A DNA stretch of 64,000 nucleotides from Sedimentisphaera salicampi (GTDB taxonomy: Bacteria > Planctomycetota > Phycisphaerae > Sedimentisphaerales > Sedimentisphaeraceae), in assembly GCF_002117005.1 (NCBI RefSeq), contig NZ_CP021023.1, forward strand, positions 2,046,001-2,110,000, written 5' to 3'. This document shows positions 35,456 to 44,207 of the stretch, piece by piece (the first letter of the stretch is position 1; each line of letters begins with the position of its first letter). The position numbers and the translations under genes were made by a program. Below the pieces are notes generated by a model that saw only the letters and a program-made list of their open reading frames with translations, had not been told where the DNA came from and ran no database searches.

Positions 35456-36167
35456 ACTTCCCGAGCTGATTATCCAGCGCTGCGGTGCAGAGCAATACGA
35501 TGAATTCGAACGCTGGCACTACTGCGCCTCCCGCCCGGGGCTGGTGTGCGAGGCCTTCCTGCTCCGCGGGATTGACGGCGAGAAAGCCGGGATTATCACA
35601 TTCTCATACCCGCCTGCAAACTGCGCAGGGAGGAATGTGGTTTTCGCAAGGCTCTTGAAGCGTTTCCCTCAGGCCGGCGGGCAAAGGCTCAGAGCGGTAA
35701 ACGCTCATTTCCGTATTGTATCGAGGATAGTAATCCTCCCCGAATACCGCGGGCTTGGAATCGGCAGGAAATTTCTCATTAAAACCGTTCAGTTCTGCAG
35801 GGCGGGGTGTGTGGAGGCGCTGAGCGCATCTGGAAGGCTTGGGAATCTGTTTGTCTCAGCGGGCTTCAAGAGGTTCAGGCCTGCCGAGAGCGGGAAAAAG
35901 ATTCGGCTGAAAGGGCTGCTCGCTCAAAACAGGATCCCCCTCGGCCCTGCTTCAAAGGCAGAAAGGCAAAAGAAGCTTGATAAAATTTCTTCGGCAGAAA
36001 GACAGAAGATTCAGAGAGCCGCAGTGAATCTTTTGAAAAGCTACGGCTCACTGCCTAAAAGAGCTGAAGGGCAGATTCTTGAAAAGGCCACGGAGAAGCT
36101 CGAGCTTAAACCCGAATACTGTTTCTTTATCAAAAACCCAAAACTGATGCAGGAGGTGGAAAAATGA
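35445..36167 (+). CDS. GNAT-fold acyltransferase, COG2401-like acetyltransferase half
   Basis: A 240-residue GNAT protein. Visible are an early ERWHYCASRPG segment (residues 22-32), strands LLRGIDGEKAGIITFSYP, and the acetyl-CoA motif A at SRIVILPEYRGLGIGRKFL (R-G-L-G-I-G at 102-107). The HY-x-SRPG and R(I/V)VI-PEYRG-G-G features recall the acetyltransferase half of COG2401. The C-terminal ~90 residues are helical and Lys/Glu-rich, without recognised domain. ATG 35445 has AGAGGGGGG upstream and overlaps the ATPase stop by 11 bp. Substrate unknown: protein, tRNA or DNA bases are all possible, the last because the phage Mu Mom protein has been placed in the GNAT superfamily. Confidence 0.8.
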   Translation: MILELPELIIQRCGAEQYDEFERWHYCASRPGLVCEAFLLRGIDGEKAGIITFSYPPANCAGRNVVFARLLKRFPQAGGQRLRAVNAHFRIVSRIVILPEYRGLGIGRKFLIKTVQFCRAGCVEALSASGRLGNLFVSAGFKRFRPAESGKKIRLKGLLAQNRIPLGPASKAERQKKLDKISSAERQKIQRAAVNLLKSYGSLPKRAEGQILEKATEKLELKPEYCFFIKNPKLMQEVEK

Positions 36168-36538
36168 GCAAGAAGATGGAAAGCTTTATCGCAGAGCTGT
36201 TCGATCCTGCCCTCAGCTTTGAAGAGGTGATCGAGAACAACCAGCTCAGCATAAAAGCCCTCGATAAGCAACTGAAAAATCAAAGCTGCCGCGAAGAGAT
36301 GCAGAGCAGGATTGAAACTGTTAATCTCCTGAGCAAAGCGGTGCTTGCAAAGGCAGGGCTCACAGCTGCCGAAAAGCTCGCCGGCCTTGCCTGCTGCGAC
36401 AAAGAGGAAACAGCAAGAAAGGCCTGCATTGATATTATGCAGCTTAGAAAAGAGCTTGCCCAGAGCAGGCAGGATGCTTCTGCTCCATCGCTGAGCGAGG
36501 AGAAAAAGGCAAAACTGCTTGAAATTCTGGCGGAATAA
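36164..36538 (+). CDS. Small helical protein of the ATPase/GNAT operon
   Basis: A 124-residue, acidic, mostly helical protein with no signal peptide or membrane segment. Hydrophobic spacing suggests three to four helices and a possible coiled coil (LSIKALDKQLKNQSCREEMQ; RIETVNLLSKAVLAKAG). I do not recognise a family. Its ATG overlaps the GNAT stop by 4 bp (ATGA-type coupling) behind GGAGGTGG, so it belongs to the same transcript. It is likely a partner of the ATPase or GNAT protein. Confidence 0.7.
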   Translation: MSKKMESFIAELFDPALSFEEVIENNQLSIKALDKQLKNQSCREEMQSRIETVNLLSKAVLAKAGLTAAEKLAGLACCDKEETARKACIDIMQLRKELAQSRQDASAPSLSEEKKAKLLEILAE

Positions 36539-36618
36539 GCAGGAAATTTAATTCGTTTTCATTATAATTGCCGCTTTTCACAACGGTAAAATGGTTATTA
36601 TCAAAGTGAGTTAGAATT

Positions 36619-37056
36619 ATGAAAATTGCTATAGCATCAGACCACGCAGGTTTTAAGTACAAGGAAAAAATCAAAGAATACCTCAGCGAAAAGGGCTGGG
36701 ATATCAGAGATTTCGGCACATACACCGAAGCCTCTTGCAGCTATCCGGATTTTATAATCCCTGCTGCCCGAGCTGTTTCAGAGGGTATTTGCGAGAGGGG
36801 CATTGTGCTTGGAGGCAGCGGGAACGGCGAGGCGATAGCAGCCAATAAGATAAGCAAGATTCGCTGCGCGCTGTGCTGGAACAACCGAACCGCAAGGCTC
36901 TCCCGCAGGCATAACAACGCAAATATGCTCGCTTTGGGCGAGAGAATGATCTCAATTGAGGCTGCTTATGAGATCGTGGATATTTGGCTGAACACCGAAT
37001 TTGAGGGCGGAAGACATATAAAACGCATTGACGCGATAGAGGATCTGGGCAGCTGA
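36619..37056 (+). CDS. rpiB: Ribose-5-phosphate isomerase B
   Basis: RpiB interconverts ribose-5-phosphate and ribulose-5-phosphate. The 145 residues begin MKIAIASDHAGFKYKEKI, with the conserved Asp-His pair, and contain CSYPDF, LGGSGNGEAIAANK and the RRHNNANMLALG segment. The GGSGNGE loop is like that of the mycobacterial enzyme, in which a Glu replaces the catalytic Cys of E. coli RpiB. It lies between the ATPase/GNAT operon (80 bp gap) and the terminase-like gene (40 bp gap), all on the same strand; a functional link to them is doubtful. Confidence 0.95.
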   Translation: MKIAIASDHAGFKYKEKIKEYLSEKGWDIRDFGTYTEASCSYPDFIIPAARAVSEGICERGIVLGGSGNGEAIAANKISKIRCALCWNNRTARLSRRHNNANMLALGERMISIEAAYEIVDIWLNTEFEGGRHIKRIDAIEDLGS

Positions 37057-37096
37057 CTGCCCTTTGTTAAACACAAAACGTTGAGGAGAAGGAAAA

Positions 37097-38545
37097 ATGC
37101 AAACTCAAAACGAAAATCATTTGAGCTCGGTTCTCTCTGCGCTGAGAACAGAGCCCCCTAAAAACCGCAAACAGCTCAAGGGCTATATCAAAGCATTTCT
37201 CGGGGTGTCTCTGCCGGATAATCGCCTGTCTGGGGCAGCGGCCCCCTTCGACTACCTCTGGTATGCATACTCCACCGAGCTGGAGGGCAGGCCAAACGGT
37301 GATTGCCTTGTATGGGCGAATCGGGGCGGCGGCAAAACGCTCTGCGGGGCTGTGCTCACCGTGCTGGATGCGGTTCTCCGCCCGGGATGCAGCATCAAAA
37401 TCCTCTCCGGCTCGCAGGAACAGGCAAGGCGGATGTATGAATATACTGCACGGTTTATGGAGGAAGGCTTCCACGATATGCTCAGCGGGAAGATCACCAA
37501 AAGCTCGCTAACACTCGAGAATTCCAGCAGTGTCGAGGTGCTCACGCAGTCTTCAAGAAACGTGCGCGGAAGGCATATCCACAAGCTCCGCTGCGATGAA
37601 ATCGAACTTTTCGACCCGGATGTCTATCAGGCCGCCCAGTATATCACAAAATCCGACCAAGGGATCACGGCTGCTATGGAAGCCGCATCCACAATGCACC
37701 AGCCATACGGGATAATGTCTGAGGCAGTGAACACTGCGAACAAATCAGCTCTGCCTGTATTCCGCTGGAATCTTTGGGATGTGATCGAAAAATGCACCGA
37801 CAGAACCTGCTCAAGCTGCCCGCTTCTGGAAGACTGCCGCGGGATCGCCAAAAATGCCCAAGGCTACTACCGCATAGACGACGCCGTCTCGCAGATGCAG
37901 AGGGCAAGCAGAAGCAGCTGGGAGGCAGAGATGCTATGCAAAAAGCCCTCAACAAGCAGGTGCGTTTTCCCGTCGTTCAAGAGGAACGCGAATGTGCGGA
38001 AGATTGATTTCAACGTTTCCAGAAGGCTCTTTCGCTCGATAGATTTCGGCTTCGTGAATCCGTTTGTATGCCTCTGGATAGAGCAGGACAGCGAGGGAAA
38101 CGTGTTTGTGATTCGTGAATACGTGGCAAGGCAGAGAACCGCCGCTGAAAACTGCCGGCAAGTTCGCCGGCTAACCCCCGCTTCTGCGAGCATTGCGGGA
38201 ACATTCTGCGACCCCGCCGGCTCGCAGACATCTCAGATAAGCGGAACAAGCGTGGTTAATGAATTCCGCAAACAGGGAATCAATCTCAGATGGAAGGCGA
38301 GCCGAATCACCCCGGGCCTCGAGGTGATAAGGCAGCATATAAGAAACGCCGCAGGAAAAGCGAGGCTGTTTATAGATCCATCCTGTGTAAACCTGATTGA
38401 GGCGATGGAAAGCTATCATTATCCCGCTAAATGCGCCGGAGATGAACTGCCCGAAAAAGACGGCATCTACGACCATTACATCGACGCTCTTCGCTACTTC
38501 TTCGTGAACATTGAATCAAACGCTGCTCTTTTGGCAAAATATTAA
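37097..38545 (+). CDS. Terminase large subunit-like ATPase/nuclease, orphan
   Basis: A 482-residue protein with the architecture of phage packaging motors. ATPase domain: Walker A NRGGGKT at residues 75-81, Walker B LRCDEIE at about 164-170. Four cysteines follow (C233, C238, C241, C247, spacing C-x4-C-x2-C-x5-C), a probable zinc site. RNase H-like nuclease domain: SIDFGFVNPFVCLWIEQD at about 314-331, GTFCDPAGS, and YDHYIDALRYFF near the end, giving the three acidic positions. GGAGAAGG precedes the ATG. No portal, capsid, tail or lysis genes are nearby, so this is either a remnant of a prophage or GTA, or a domesticated enzyme tied to the ATPase/GNAT module upstream. Confidence 0.85.
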   Translation: MQTQNENHLSSVLSALRTEPPKNRKQLKGYIKAFLGVSLPDNRLSGAAAPFDYLWYAYSTELEGRPNGDCLVWANRGGGKTLCGAVLTVLDAVLRPGCSIKILSGSQEQARRMYEYTARFMEEGFHDMLSGKITKSSLTLENSSSVEVLTQSSRNVRGRHIHKLRCDEIELFDPDVYQAAQYITKSDQGITAAMEAASTMHQPYGIMSEAVNTANKSALPVFRWNLWDVIEKCTDRTCSSCPLLEDCRGIAKNAQGYYRIDDAVSQMQRASRSSWEAEMLCKKPSTSRCVFPSFKRNANVRKIDFNVSRRLFRSIDFGFVNPFVCLWIEQDSEGNVFVIREYVARQRTAAENCRQVRRLTPASASIAGTFCDPAGSQTSQISGTSVVNEFRKQGINLRWKASRITPGLEVIRQHIRNAAGKARLFIDPSCVNLIEAMESYHYPAKCAGDELPEKDGIYDHYIDALRYFFVNIESNAALLAKY

Positions 38546-38681
38546 AATCGATTAGACGTTTCTTTTGCGCAAGATTGCGGTTTTTTTATACAAATATGCG
38601 TTTTAAGTTGCGGATATTTTGCTATGATGAAGGTTTGAATAAGCAAGCTAAACAAATACCATTAAAGGCAGGGAGAATTTG

Positions 38682-40163
38682 ATGAATCGGCGTAACTTTT
38701 TACGGTCTGTATGTATTGGGGCTTCAGCCTCTTTTCTCTCCGGGTGCGGGGGCTCTTTGCTCACTGAAAACAATCGCAAGCCTAATGTCCTGCTGATAAT
38801 AACTGATGATCAAGGGTATGCAGATGTAAGCGCTTATGCCCATTCCTCGCCGGATGTGGCTACCCCTAATATCGATCGATTAGCCCATCAGGGCGTTCGT
38901 TTTACGCAGGCCTATGTTACCGGGCCGGCCTGCAGCCCATCCCGCGCGGGTTTGAATACCGGCCGCTGCCAGCAGAGATGGGGGATGTGGGGATGGTCTA
39001 AGCCGCTTCCTAAAGATGAAAAAACGCTTGCAGAATACCTCAAAAACGCCGGCTATACAACGGGTAAATTCGGCAAAAGCGATTTCGGGCAAAACTATCA
39101 CCGTAAGGACGTTCGTGAATATCCGATGAACCACGGCTTTGACGAGTTTTTAGGGTTTTCCGCGCATGCCCACGATTACTTTCATTTGTCTGAGAAAATC
39201 GAAAAGGCCGCTCCTGACCCAAACGGAGCGAGCGCTTCTTTAGGGCCATTATTCCATAATAACAGCAAAAAATCATTTGAAAAAGGCTATACCACGGAAA
39301 TCTTTACCGATTACGCTATAGACTTCATCAAACGCCAAAGGGAGAAGCCTTTCTTTGCTTGCGTATCTTACAATTCAGTGCATGCTCTCGTGCATCTTGT
39401 ACCCGAGCGTTATTTGGAGCGTTTCGGGGCGAAAAAGGTGCCTCTGTACGACCCTGAAGACGGCCGCTACTATACTTATTACGACCGCTACGGCCACGGC
39501 AAGGCAGATGTTTATGATGAAACCTATCGCCGGTGGTGCCTTGCGAATATGGCATGTATGGATGATAATATCGGCCGACTGCTGGATACCCTTGAAGAGC
39601 TGAATCTCGAAGAAGACACATTCGTTGTGTTTATGCCCGATAACGGCGGCGCACCTGCGCGGGAGACAGGCTCTGTGAATCGGCCGCTAAAGAGTACGAA
39701 ATACAGCCTGTTTGAAGGGGGCATTCGAATTCCGATAATAATGAGATATCCGGGAAAAGCCGCAAAGGGGAAAGTTTGCAGGAATGTGGTATCAACGCTG
39801 GATATCTTACCAACTTTTCTCGCCGCAGCCGGGCATGAGAAGATTCAAGGAAAACCGCTCGACGGCAAGAACCTTCTGCCAATGCTGAAACGGCCCGAAA
39901 AAAATCGCAAACGAAGTCCTCTGTTTTGGCATTTTGGAGACCAGTTTGCTGTTCGCGACGGCGACTGGAAGCTGGTTAAGGCCAGGCTTTTCACTAAAGA
40001 TATTATCAGCGGAAGAAAACAGCCATTGCCTGAGAAGCCGCAGCTTTTTAACCTGAAAAATGACATTGGCGAAACCAATGATTTAGCAGACAAACACCCT
40101 GAAATAGTTCAAAAAATGATGAAGCAGCACCAAAACTGGGTAAAAGAAATACGCTCCAGCTGA
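38682..40163 (+). CDS. Sulfatase (S1 family), Tat/lipoprotein exported
   Basis: A type I sulfatase of 493 residues. The N-terminus MNRRNFLRSV is a Tat motif and LSGC at residues 19-22 a lipobox, so it should be an exported lipoprotein. The active-site motif CSPSR (Cys84 to formylglycine) is preceded by the metal-binding LLIITDDQGY; the VFMPDNGGAP motif near residue 310 is the second metal site. Such enzymes remove sulfate esters from algal or host glycans; the substrate is not predictable from this sequence. ATG 38682 is chosen behind GGGAG; a TTG two codons earlier is less likely. Formylglycine formation needs a maturase not in the window. Confidence 0.93.
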   Translation: MNRRNFLRSVCIGASASFLSGCGGSLLTENNRKPNVLLIITDDQGYADVSAYAHSSPDVATPNIDRLAHQGVRFTQAYVTGPACSPSRAGLNTGRCQQRWGMWGWSKPLPKDEKTLAEYLKNAGYTTGKFGKSDFGQNYHRKDVREYPMNHGFDEFLGFSAHAHDYFHLSEKIEKAAPDPNGASASLGPLFHNNSKKSFEKGYTTEIFTDYAIDFIKRQREKPFFACVSYNSVHALVHLVPERYLERFGAKKVPLYDPEDGRYYTYYDRYGHGKADVYDETYRRWCLANMACMDDNIGRLLDTLEELNLEEDTFVVFMPDNGGAPARETGSVNRPLKSTKYSLFEGGIRIPIIMRYPGKAAKGKVCRNVVSTLDILPTFLAAAGHEKIQGKPLDGKNLLPMLKRPEKNRKRSPLFWHFGDQFAVRDGDWKLVKARLFTKDIISGRKQPLPEKPQLFNLKNDIGETNDLADKHPEIVQKMMKQHQNWVKEIRSS

Positions 40164-40222
40164 GCGGCGGAACAGCCGCTGCTGTGTTTTTTTACCAAGC
40201 CCGGTATTAAGCCCGAATAAGG

Positions 40223-40519
40223 CTAATCAGCGTCGTAAATCAGTACCTTCTCGAACATATCGCTGCATTCATTGAGGAATGTTTTGTGCAGCGGGTCGGA
40301 CTGATATTCGTCGTGTTTGCCGATATCCTCGAACACAACTGTAAGAGCGAAGTCGTAGCTCCTGTCTATTACCGGCCTGTCAGTGCTTGCGGGTGTGCCG
40401 ATATATACCGAATGAGCGGCAGGTATCTGCTTGAGCGTTTCGAGTTTTTCCCTGAAAAGGTACAGCTCGGCCTCGGCGAGGTCTTCTTTGAGCCAGAAAA
40501 ATACTGAGTGTACTAGCAT
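40223..40519 (-). CDS. Dabb (stress-responsive A/B barrel) domain protein
   Basis: A 98-residue single-domain protein: MLVHSVFFWLKEDLAEAELYLF at the start, then LKQIPAAHSVYIGTPASTDRPV and SYDFALTVVFEDIGKHDEY, the pattern of the dimeric alpha/beta-barrel Dabb family. Function in this family is not settled. It starts 17 bp after the carboxypeptidase gene stop on the same strand and may be cotranscribed. Confidence 0.85.
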   Translation of the reverse strand: MLVHSVFFWLKEDLAEAELYLFREKLETLKQIPAAHSVYIGTPASTDRPVIDRSYDFALTVVFEDIGKHDEYQSDPLHKTFLNECSDMFEKVLIYDAD

Positions 40520-40536
40520 TTCTATTCCTTCTGCTT

Positions 40537-41892
40537 CTAAAAAACAGATTTTACAATATCGTTTATTGCTTTTCTCGTATGCCCGTTGGCATTGTTGGTA
40601 ATAATCGAGAATATGAAAGTTCCCGAATCAGTAAAGCAGTATCCTGCCAGCGCCTTTATGCCTGTCATAGTACCGCTCTTTGCGTATATTTTACCTTTGT
40701 ATGAAGGCTGGGTAAAGTATCTTTTTACCGGGCCGGAACCGCTCACCCCTCCAACAGCGAGTGTATCCTTGAATTTCTCGAAATCCTCCCGCTCATACTG
40801 ATGCCTCAAAACCGCCGCAATCACCTCTGCTGTGAGCCGGTTTCCCCGGCTTAGCCCGCTTCCGTCTCTGATTACAACGCCATCCAGCCCTGCCCCGCAG
40901 CCGCTGATGAAATCTTCCGCCTCGCCTGCAAAATGCCCCCACTGATTCCTGCTGTGCCCCTTTTCGGCGGCAAGCGTTTTCGCAATGCACTCTGCTGCAA
41001 GATTCACACTGTCGCTGTTTGCCATTTCTGCGGCCTCGAGCAGGGGAGTTTTATAGCTTTTCAGAAGCCCTGCCTGCGATGTGTCTGCGCTGGATTCAAG
41101 GAGCTTTCCGTTAAGGTTTACCCCGCTCTCTGAGAGCTTCTCAGCCGTAAGGCAGGCGAGAAACAGAGCCGGCCTGTGCACGGGAACTTCCACAGGACGC
41201 GCCTGAAAGCCGCAGTCTCCGTGGATTGTGAAGCTGTTTTTGTTTATTTTGCGGGATATCCATACGGTATTCCGCCTTGAAGAGGTGTAGTCTGCTTTGT
41301 TTTGAACCTTCAGAAAGCTTGTTTCAGGTTCTGAATCCCATAAAACCTTCCCGCCGGCAGGCCAGACATTGAATTCAGCACAGTTGAGCCGATAGCTGAT
41401 TCCGCTTATCTCCGGCTGATAGCTCCTGTTGATCTCAATGGCAGGCCAGTCGGGGTGTTGGAGCTGGTCATCAAAGAACGTGCTGTCTGCAATGATGTTG
41501 CGAATTTGGGTTATCCCCTTTCTCTTAAGCTCTGAGGCAATATCAGCGGGAATATCCTCATCCAAGCCGAGTGCGGGATCTCCACAGCCTTCGATTATTA
41601 AATCGCCGCCGGAATAGAAAACCTTCGTGCTGTAGGTATAGCTGTCTCCCAGCGTTTCAAGGGCTGCGGAAGTGGTGATTAGTTTCATTGTGGAGGCGGG
41701 GATAAGGGAAACCTTCTCGGAGATCTGATATTCGATCTCTCCGCTGCGGGCATCCATCACTACTACGCTCAAATCAACGCCGTCGAGCTTTTCCCTCGCA
41801 GCTACGGCCTGAACCTTCTCTGCAATGCCCGCCTGCAGAGAAGAGGCCAGCAAAAGTATTATAAGCTGAAATACATACTTCAATTCCTGCAT
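40537..41892 (-). CDS. dacB: D-alanyl-D-alanine carboxypeptidase/endopeptidase (PBP4 type, S13)
   Basis: A periplasmic peptidoglycan hydrolase of the S13 family. A signal peptide is at the start (YVFQLIILLLASSLQAG). Active-site motifs: SxxK as ASTMKLITT (about residue 70), SxN as SVN in NSDSVNLAAE, and K-S/T-G as AKSGTMTG near the C-terminus. Presence of a peptidoglycan enzyme fits the view that planctomycetes have a cell wall. ATG 41892 is taken because it begins directly at the signal peptide; the open frame continues upstream to 41943. Its Shine-Dalgarno is poor, and TTG 41883 is an alternative. It is followed by the Dabb gene. Confidence 0.92.
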   Translation of the reverse strand: MQELKYVFQLIILLLASSLQAGIAEKVQAVAAREKLDGVDLSVVVMDARSGEIEYQISEKVSLIPASTMKLITTSAALETLGDSYTYSTKVFYSGGDLIIEGCGDPALGLDEDIPADIASELKRKGITQIRNIIADSTFFDDQLQHPDWPAIEINRSYQPEISGISYRLNCAEFNVWPAGGKVLWDSEPETSFLKVQNKADYTSSRRNTVWISRKINKNSFTIHGDCGFQARPVEVPVHRPALFLACLTAEKLSESGVNLNGKLLESSADTSQAGLLKSYKTPLLEAAEMANSDSVNLAAECIAKTLAAEKGHSRNQWGHFAGEAEDFISGCGAGLDGVVIRDGSGLSRGNRLTAEVIAAVLRHQYEREDFEKFKDTLAVGGVSGSGPVKRYFTQPSYKGKIYAKSGTMTGIKALAGYCFTDSGTFIFSIITNNANGHTRKAINDIVKSVF

Positions 41893-42047
41893 CCTTTCAG
41901 AATCTTCAAAAACGGCAGGCATTTTAGCCGAAACGCTCCCCAATGCAAGATTTCTAAGCCGCTAAGCTCCCCTGAAATGCACTAAGGGGATATTTTTTGA
42001 CAGGATTCACAGCCCCGAACCGCTTTGGCTGCGGGGCAAGGATCTAC

Positions 42048-42181
42048 AGGATTATTTATGTTCAAGGCAATGAGAAGGCAAAAGTTTTTTGGATAATCCC
42101 GTCGCATCGCTGCCCGAATCCACCACGTCCGCTTTGTTTAGACCGCTGATGATTTTGCCACGAGCAATCCACCGCAGGCGG
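42048..42181 (+). repeat. Repeat block shared with 52030-52173
   Basis: GGATTATTTATGTTCAAGGC, AATGAGAAGGCAAAAG, TTTTTTGGATAATCCCGTCG, CATCGCTGCCCGAATCCACC, CGTCCGCTTTGTTTAG, CCACGAGCAATCCACCGCAG are found in the same order and orientation at 52030-52173 with a few differences. Confidence 0.8.
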
Positions 42182-42960
42182 AGTCCACGTGCGGCTCTGA
42201 TTGTCATTAGTATTACGCAGCGACTTCACAAAACGAGATATTTAAACCGAGCCACGCATGTAGGCCTGCCGCAGGCGGGACGGAATAAGTGGACAGCAGT
42301 ACGGAGAGAAAATATACATATTAACCACGGAGGAACACCGAGGGGCACTGAGGGGAGATATTTTTTTTAACCACTAATCAGCACTATTTTTTCTCTAATG
42401 ATTTAATATAAGTTCTTTTGATGGAGAAAGCCAAATTAAAATTAATATGAAATCTTTATCCCATCCTGTAAATCTTGTTAATCCTGTCTAATTTCTTGCC
42501 TTCCTCTCCGCCTCCGGCGGACTCCACGCACGGCTCTGATTGTCGTTAGTATTTCGCAGCGATTTCACAAAACGAGATATTTAAACCGAGCCACGCATGA
42601 AGGCCCGCCGCAGGCGGGACGGAATAAGTGGACAGCAGTACGGAGAGAAAATATACATATTAACCACGGACGAACACCGAGGGGCACAGAGGGGAGATAT
42701 TTTTTTAACCACTAATCAGCACTAATTTTTCTCTAATGATTTAAGATAAGTTCTTTTGATGGAGAAAGCCAATTTAAAATTAATATGAAATCTTTATCTC
42801 ATCCTGTAAATCTTGTTAATCCTGTCTAATTTCTTGCCTTCCTCTCCGCCTTCGGCGGAGTCCACGTGCGGCTCTGATTGACGTTAGTATTACGCAGCGA
42901 CTTTACAAAACTAATGTTTAAGCCGAGCCGCTCGCAACTCGCCGCGAGCCACAAAAAATT
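42182..42960 (+). repeat. Tandem repeat, period 338-339 bp, about 2.3 copies
   Basis: Copies begin at 42182, 42521 and 42859, each with (A/C)(G/C)TCCACG-type start then CGGCTCTGATTGTCGTTAGT. Each full unit has the family-2 core, a CCACGGAGGAACACCGAGGG-type block, CACTAATCAGCACTA, the TTTTGATGGAGAAAGCCAA block, the 9-bp-periodic ATCCTGTAA block, and ends with TCCTCTCCGCC(T/A)... palindrome. Copy 3 is cut after about 100 bp. Copies 1 and 2 are over 90% identical by eye. Confidence 0.85.
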
Positions 42961-43004
42961 GTCGTACACTTTCATTCCCACATATTCAACCATTCATATT
43001 ATGG

Positions 43005-44207
43005 TTAATTCTTATGGTCTATTTCAACTATCACATTCAGCTTCGGATAATTTTTCTCATCCATCAGCCATATCCCATCTTCCTCATTTGCCGCTGAACT
43101 GTCCGCAAAATCCCAGCCGGCATTAGTAAATGTGCTTTGCGTTTTCATCTGAGCTGCCGTTAGTCCAGTTCCGCCGTCGCTTTCCTCCATCCCGCTTGTT
43201 TCCTTATCCCAGAAGCAGTTCGTGATTGTGCCTTCTTGATTTTCCCCGCACAGGCCGCCGAGACCTTCTGAATCATTGCCGCCCGAAACAGAGCCGGTGG
43301 CATAACAGTTCGTGATTGCGCCTTCTTCATTTCCCCCGCACAGACCGCCGAGATATTCAGCCTTATTTCCCGCTTTTACTTTACCGGTGGCATAACAGTT
43401 CGTGATTGCGCCTTCTTCATTTCCACCGAACAGGCCGCCTAAACCTCTTGAATTATCTCCTCCAGAAACATCGCCCGCAGCATAGCAGTTCGTGATTGTG
43501 CCTTTATTCATTCCGCACAGGCCGCCTAAAACAATCGAATTATCTTTTCCAGAAACATCGCCCGCAGCATAGCAGTTCTCGATTGTGCCTTCATTCCATC
43601 CGCACAGGCCGCCGAGATATCTTGAATCATCGCCGCCCGAAACAGAGCCGGTCGCATAGCAGTTCTCGATTGTGCCTTCTAGATTTATTCCGCACAGACC
43701 GCCAAGATAATGGGAATTATCGCCGCCTGAAACAGAGCCCGTGGCATAGCAGTTCGTGATTGTGCCTCTATTCCCTCCGCACAGGCCGCCTACATATTCA
43801 GCATCATCGCAAGCGGTAATCGCAGCATCTTCAACCCCAAGATTTCTAATTTCTCCGCCATCTATTATTCCGCTGAAAAGGCCGAGAAAGTATACTGAAG
43901 AATCGATAGTGAGATTCAAAATCTTATATCCCGCCCCATCAAACGAACCTGAAAATTGCGTACCGTCGAAACCGGTATTGCTGGAATCTGTATCAGGAGC
44001 GATAACAGCGCTGTCGTAGGTTCTGCCGGATAGGTCGATGTTATTCGTCAGAACGTAATGGGCGGAGAGGTCATCATTCACAGCTTCAAGGTGGTCGGGG
44101 GTGGAAATCTGGTATGGGTTATTTGCCGTGCCGTCGCCAGCGGCGAAACCGAATGCAATGCCTGCTGCAGCAAGAGCAGCGATAACCGAAACTCTAAGAA
44201 TACACAT
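43005..44207 (-). CDS. Secreted GLUG-repeat protein, shorter paralogue
   Basis: A 400-residue secreted protein. Signal peptide about residues 1-22 (VSVIAALAAAGIAFGFA). Next a conserved lead segment (NPYQISTPDHLEAVNDDLSAHYVLTNNIDLSG), a GSFDGAGYKILNLTI strand set, then about eight GLUG-type repeats of roughly 25 residues each (GGLCGGN..GTITNCYATGSVSGG). The last ~45 residues (from TFTNAGWDFADSS to EIDHKN) are almost the same as the end of the 2248-residue paralogue, and so are 5' and 3' flanking DNA. GLUG repeats are found in secreted adhesin- and autotransporter-like proteins; a beta-helix surface role is inferred. ATG 44207 follows a GGAGATAAAT sequence. Confidence 0.85.
   Translation of the reverse strand: MCILRVSVIAALAAAGIAFGFAAGDGTANNPYQISTPDHLEAVNDDLSAHYVLTNNIDLSGRTYDSAVIAPDTDSSNTGFDGTQFSGSFDGAGYKILNLTIDSSVYFLGLFSGIIDGGEIRNLGVEDAAITACDDAEYVGGLCGGNRGTITNCYATGSVSGGDNSHYLGGLCGINLEGTIENCYATGSVSGGDDSRYLGGLCGWNEGTIENCYAAGDVSGKDNSIVLGGLCGMNKGTITNCYAAGDVSGGDNSRGLGGLFGGNEEGAITNCYATGKVKAGNKAEYLGGLCGGNEEGAITNCYATGSVSGGNDSEGLGGLCGENQEGTITNCFWDKETSGMEESDGGTGLTAAQMKTQSTFTNAGWDFADSSAANEEDGIWLMDEKNYPKLNVIVEIDHKN
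43200..43800 (-). repeat. GLUG-encoding DNA repeats, shorter gene
   Basis: About eight direct copies of a ~75-bp unit with cores such as CATAGCAGTTCGTGATTGTG and CCGCACAGGCCGCCGAGA, alternating with variable 15-30 bp. They are coding repeats, not a CRISPR array. Confidence 0.8.

Larger units (their letters stand above)
41944..43004. other. 1.06 kb repeat-rich gene-free region
   Basis: No gene. From 41955: GCCGCTAAGCTCCCCTGAAA block, GACAGGATTCACAG (41999) interrupted by a GC-rich 26-base insert, a block shared with 52030-52230, then 2.3 tandem copies of a 338-339 bp unit (separate entry), ending with the 3' flank shared by the two GLUG genes (42960-43004). Confidence 0.65.
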
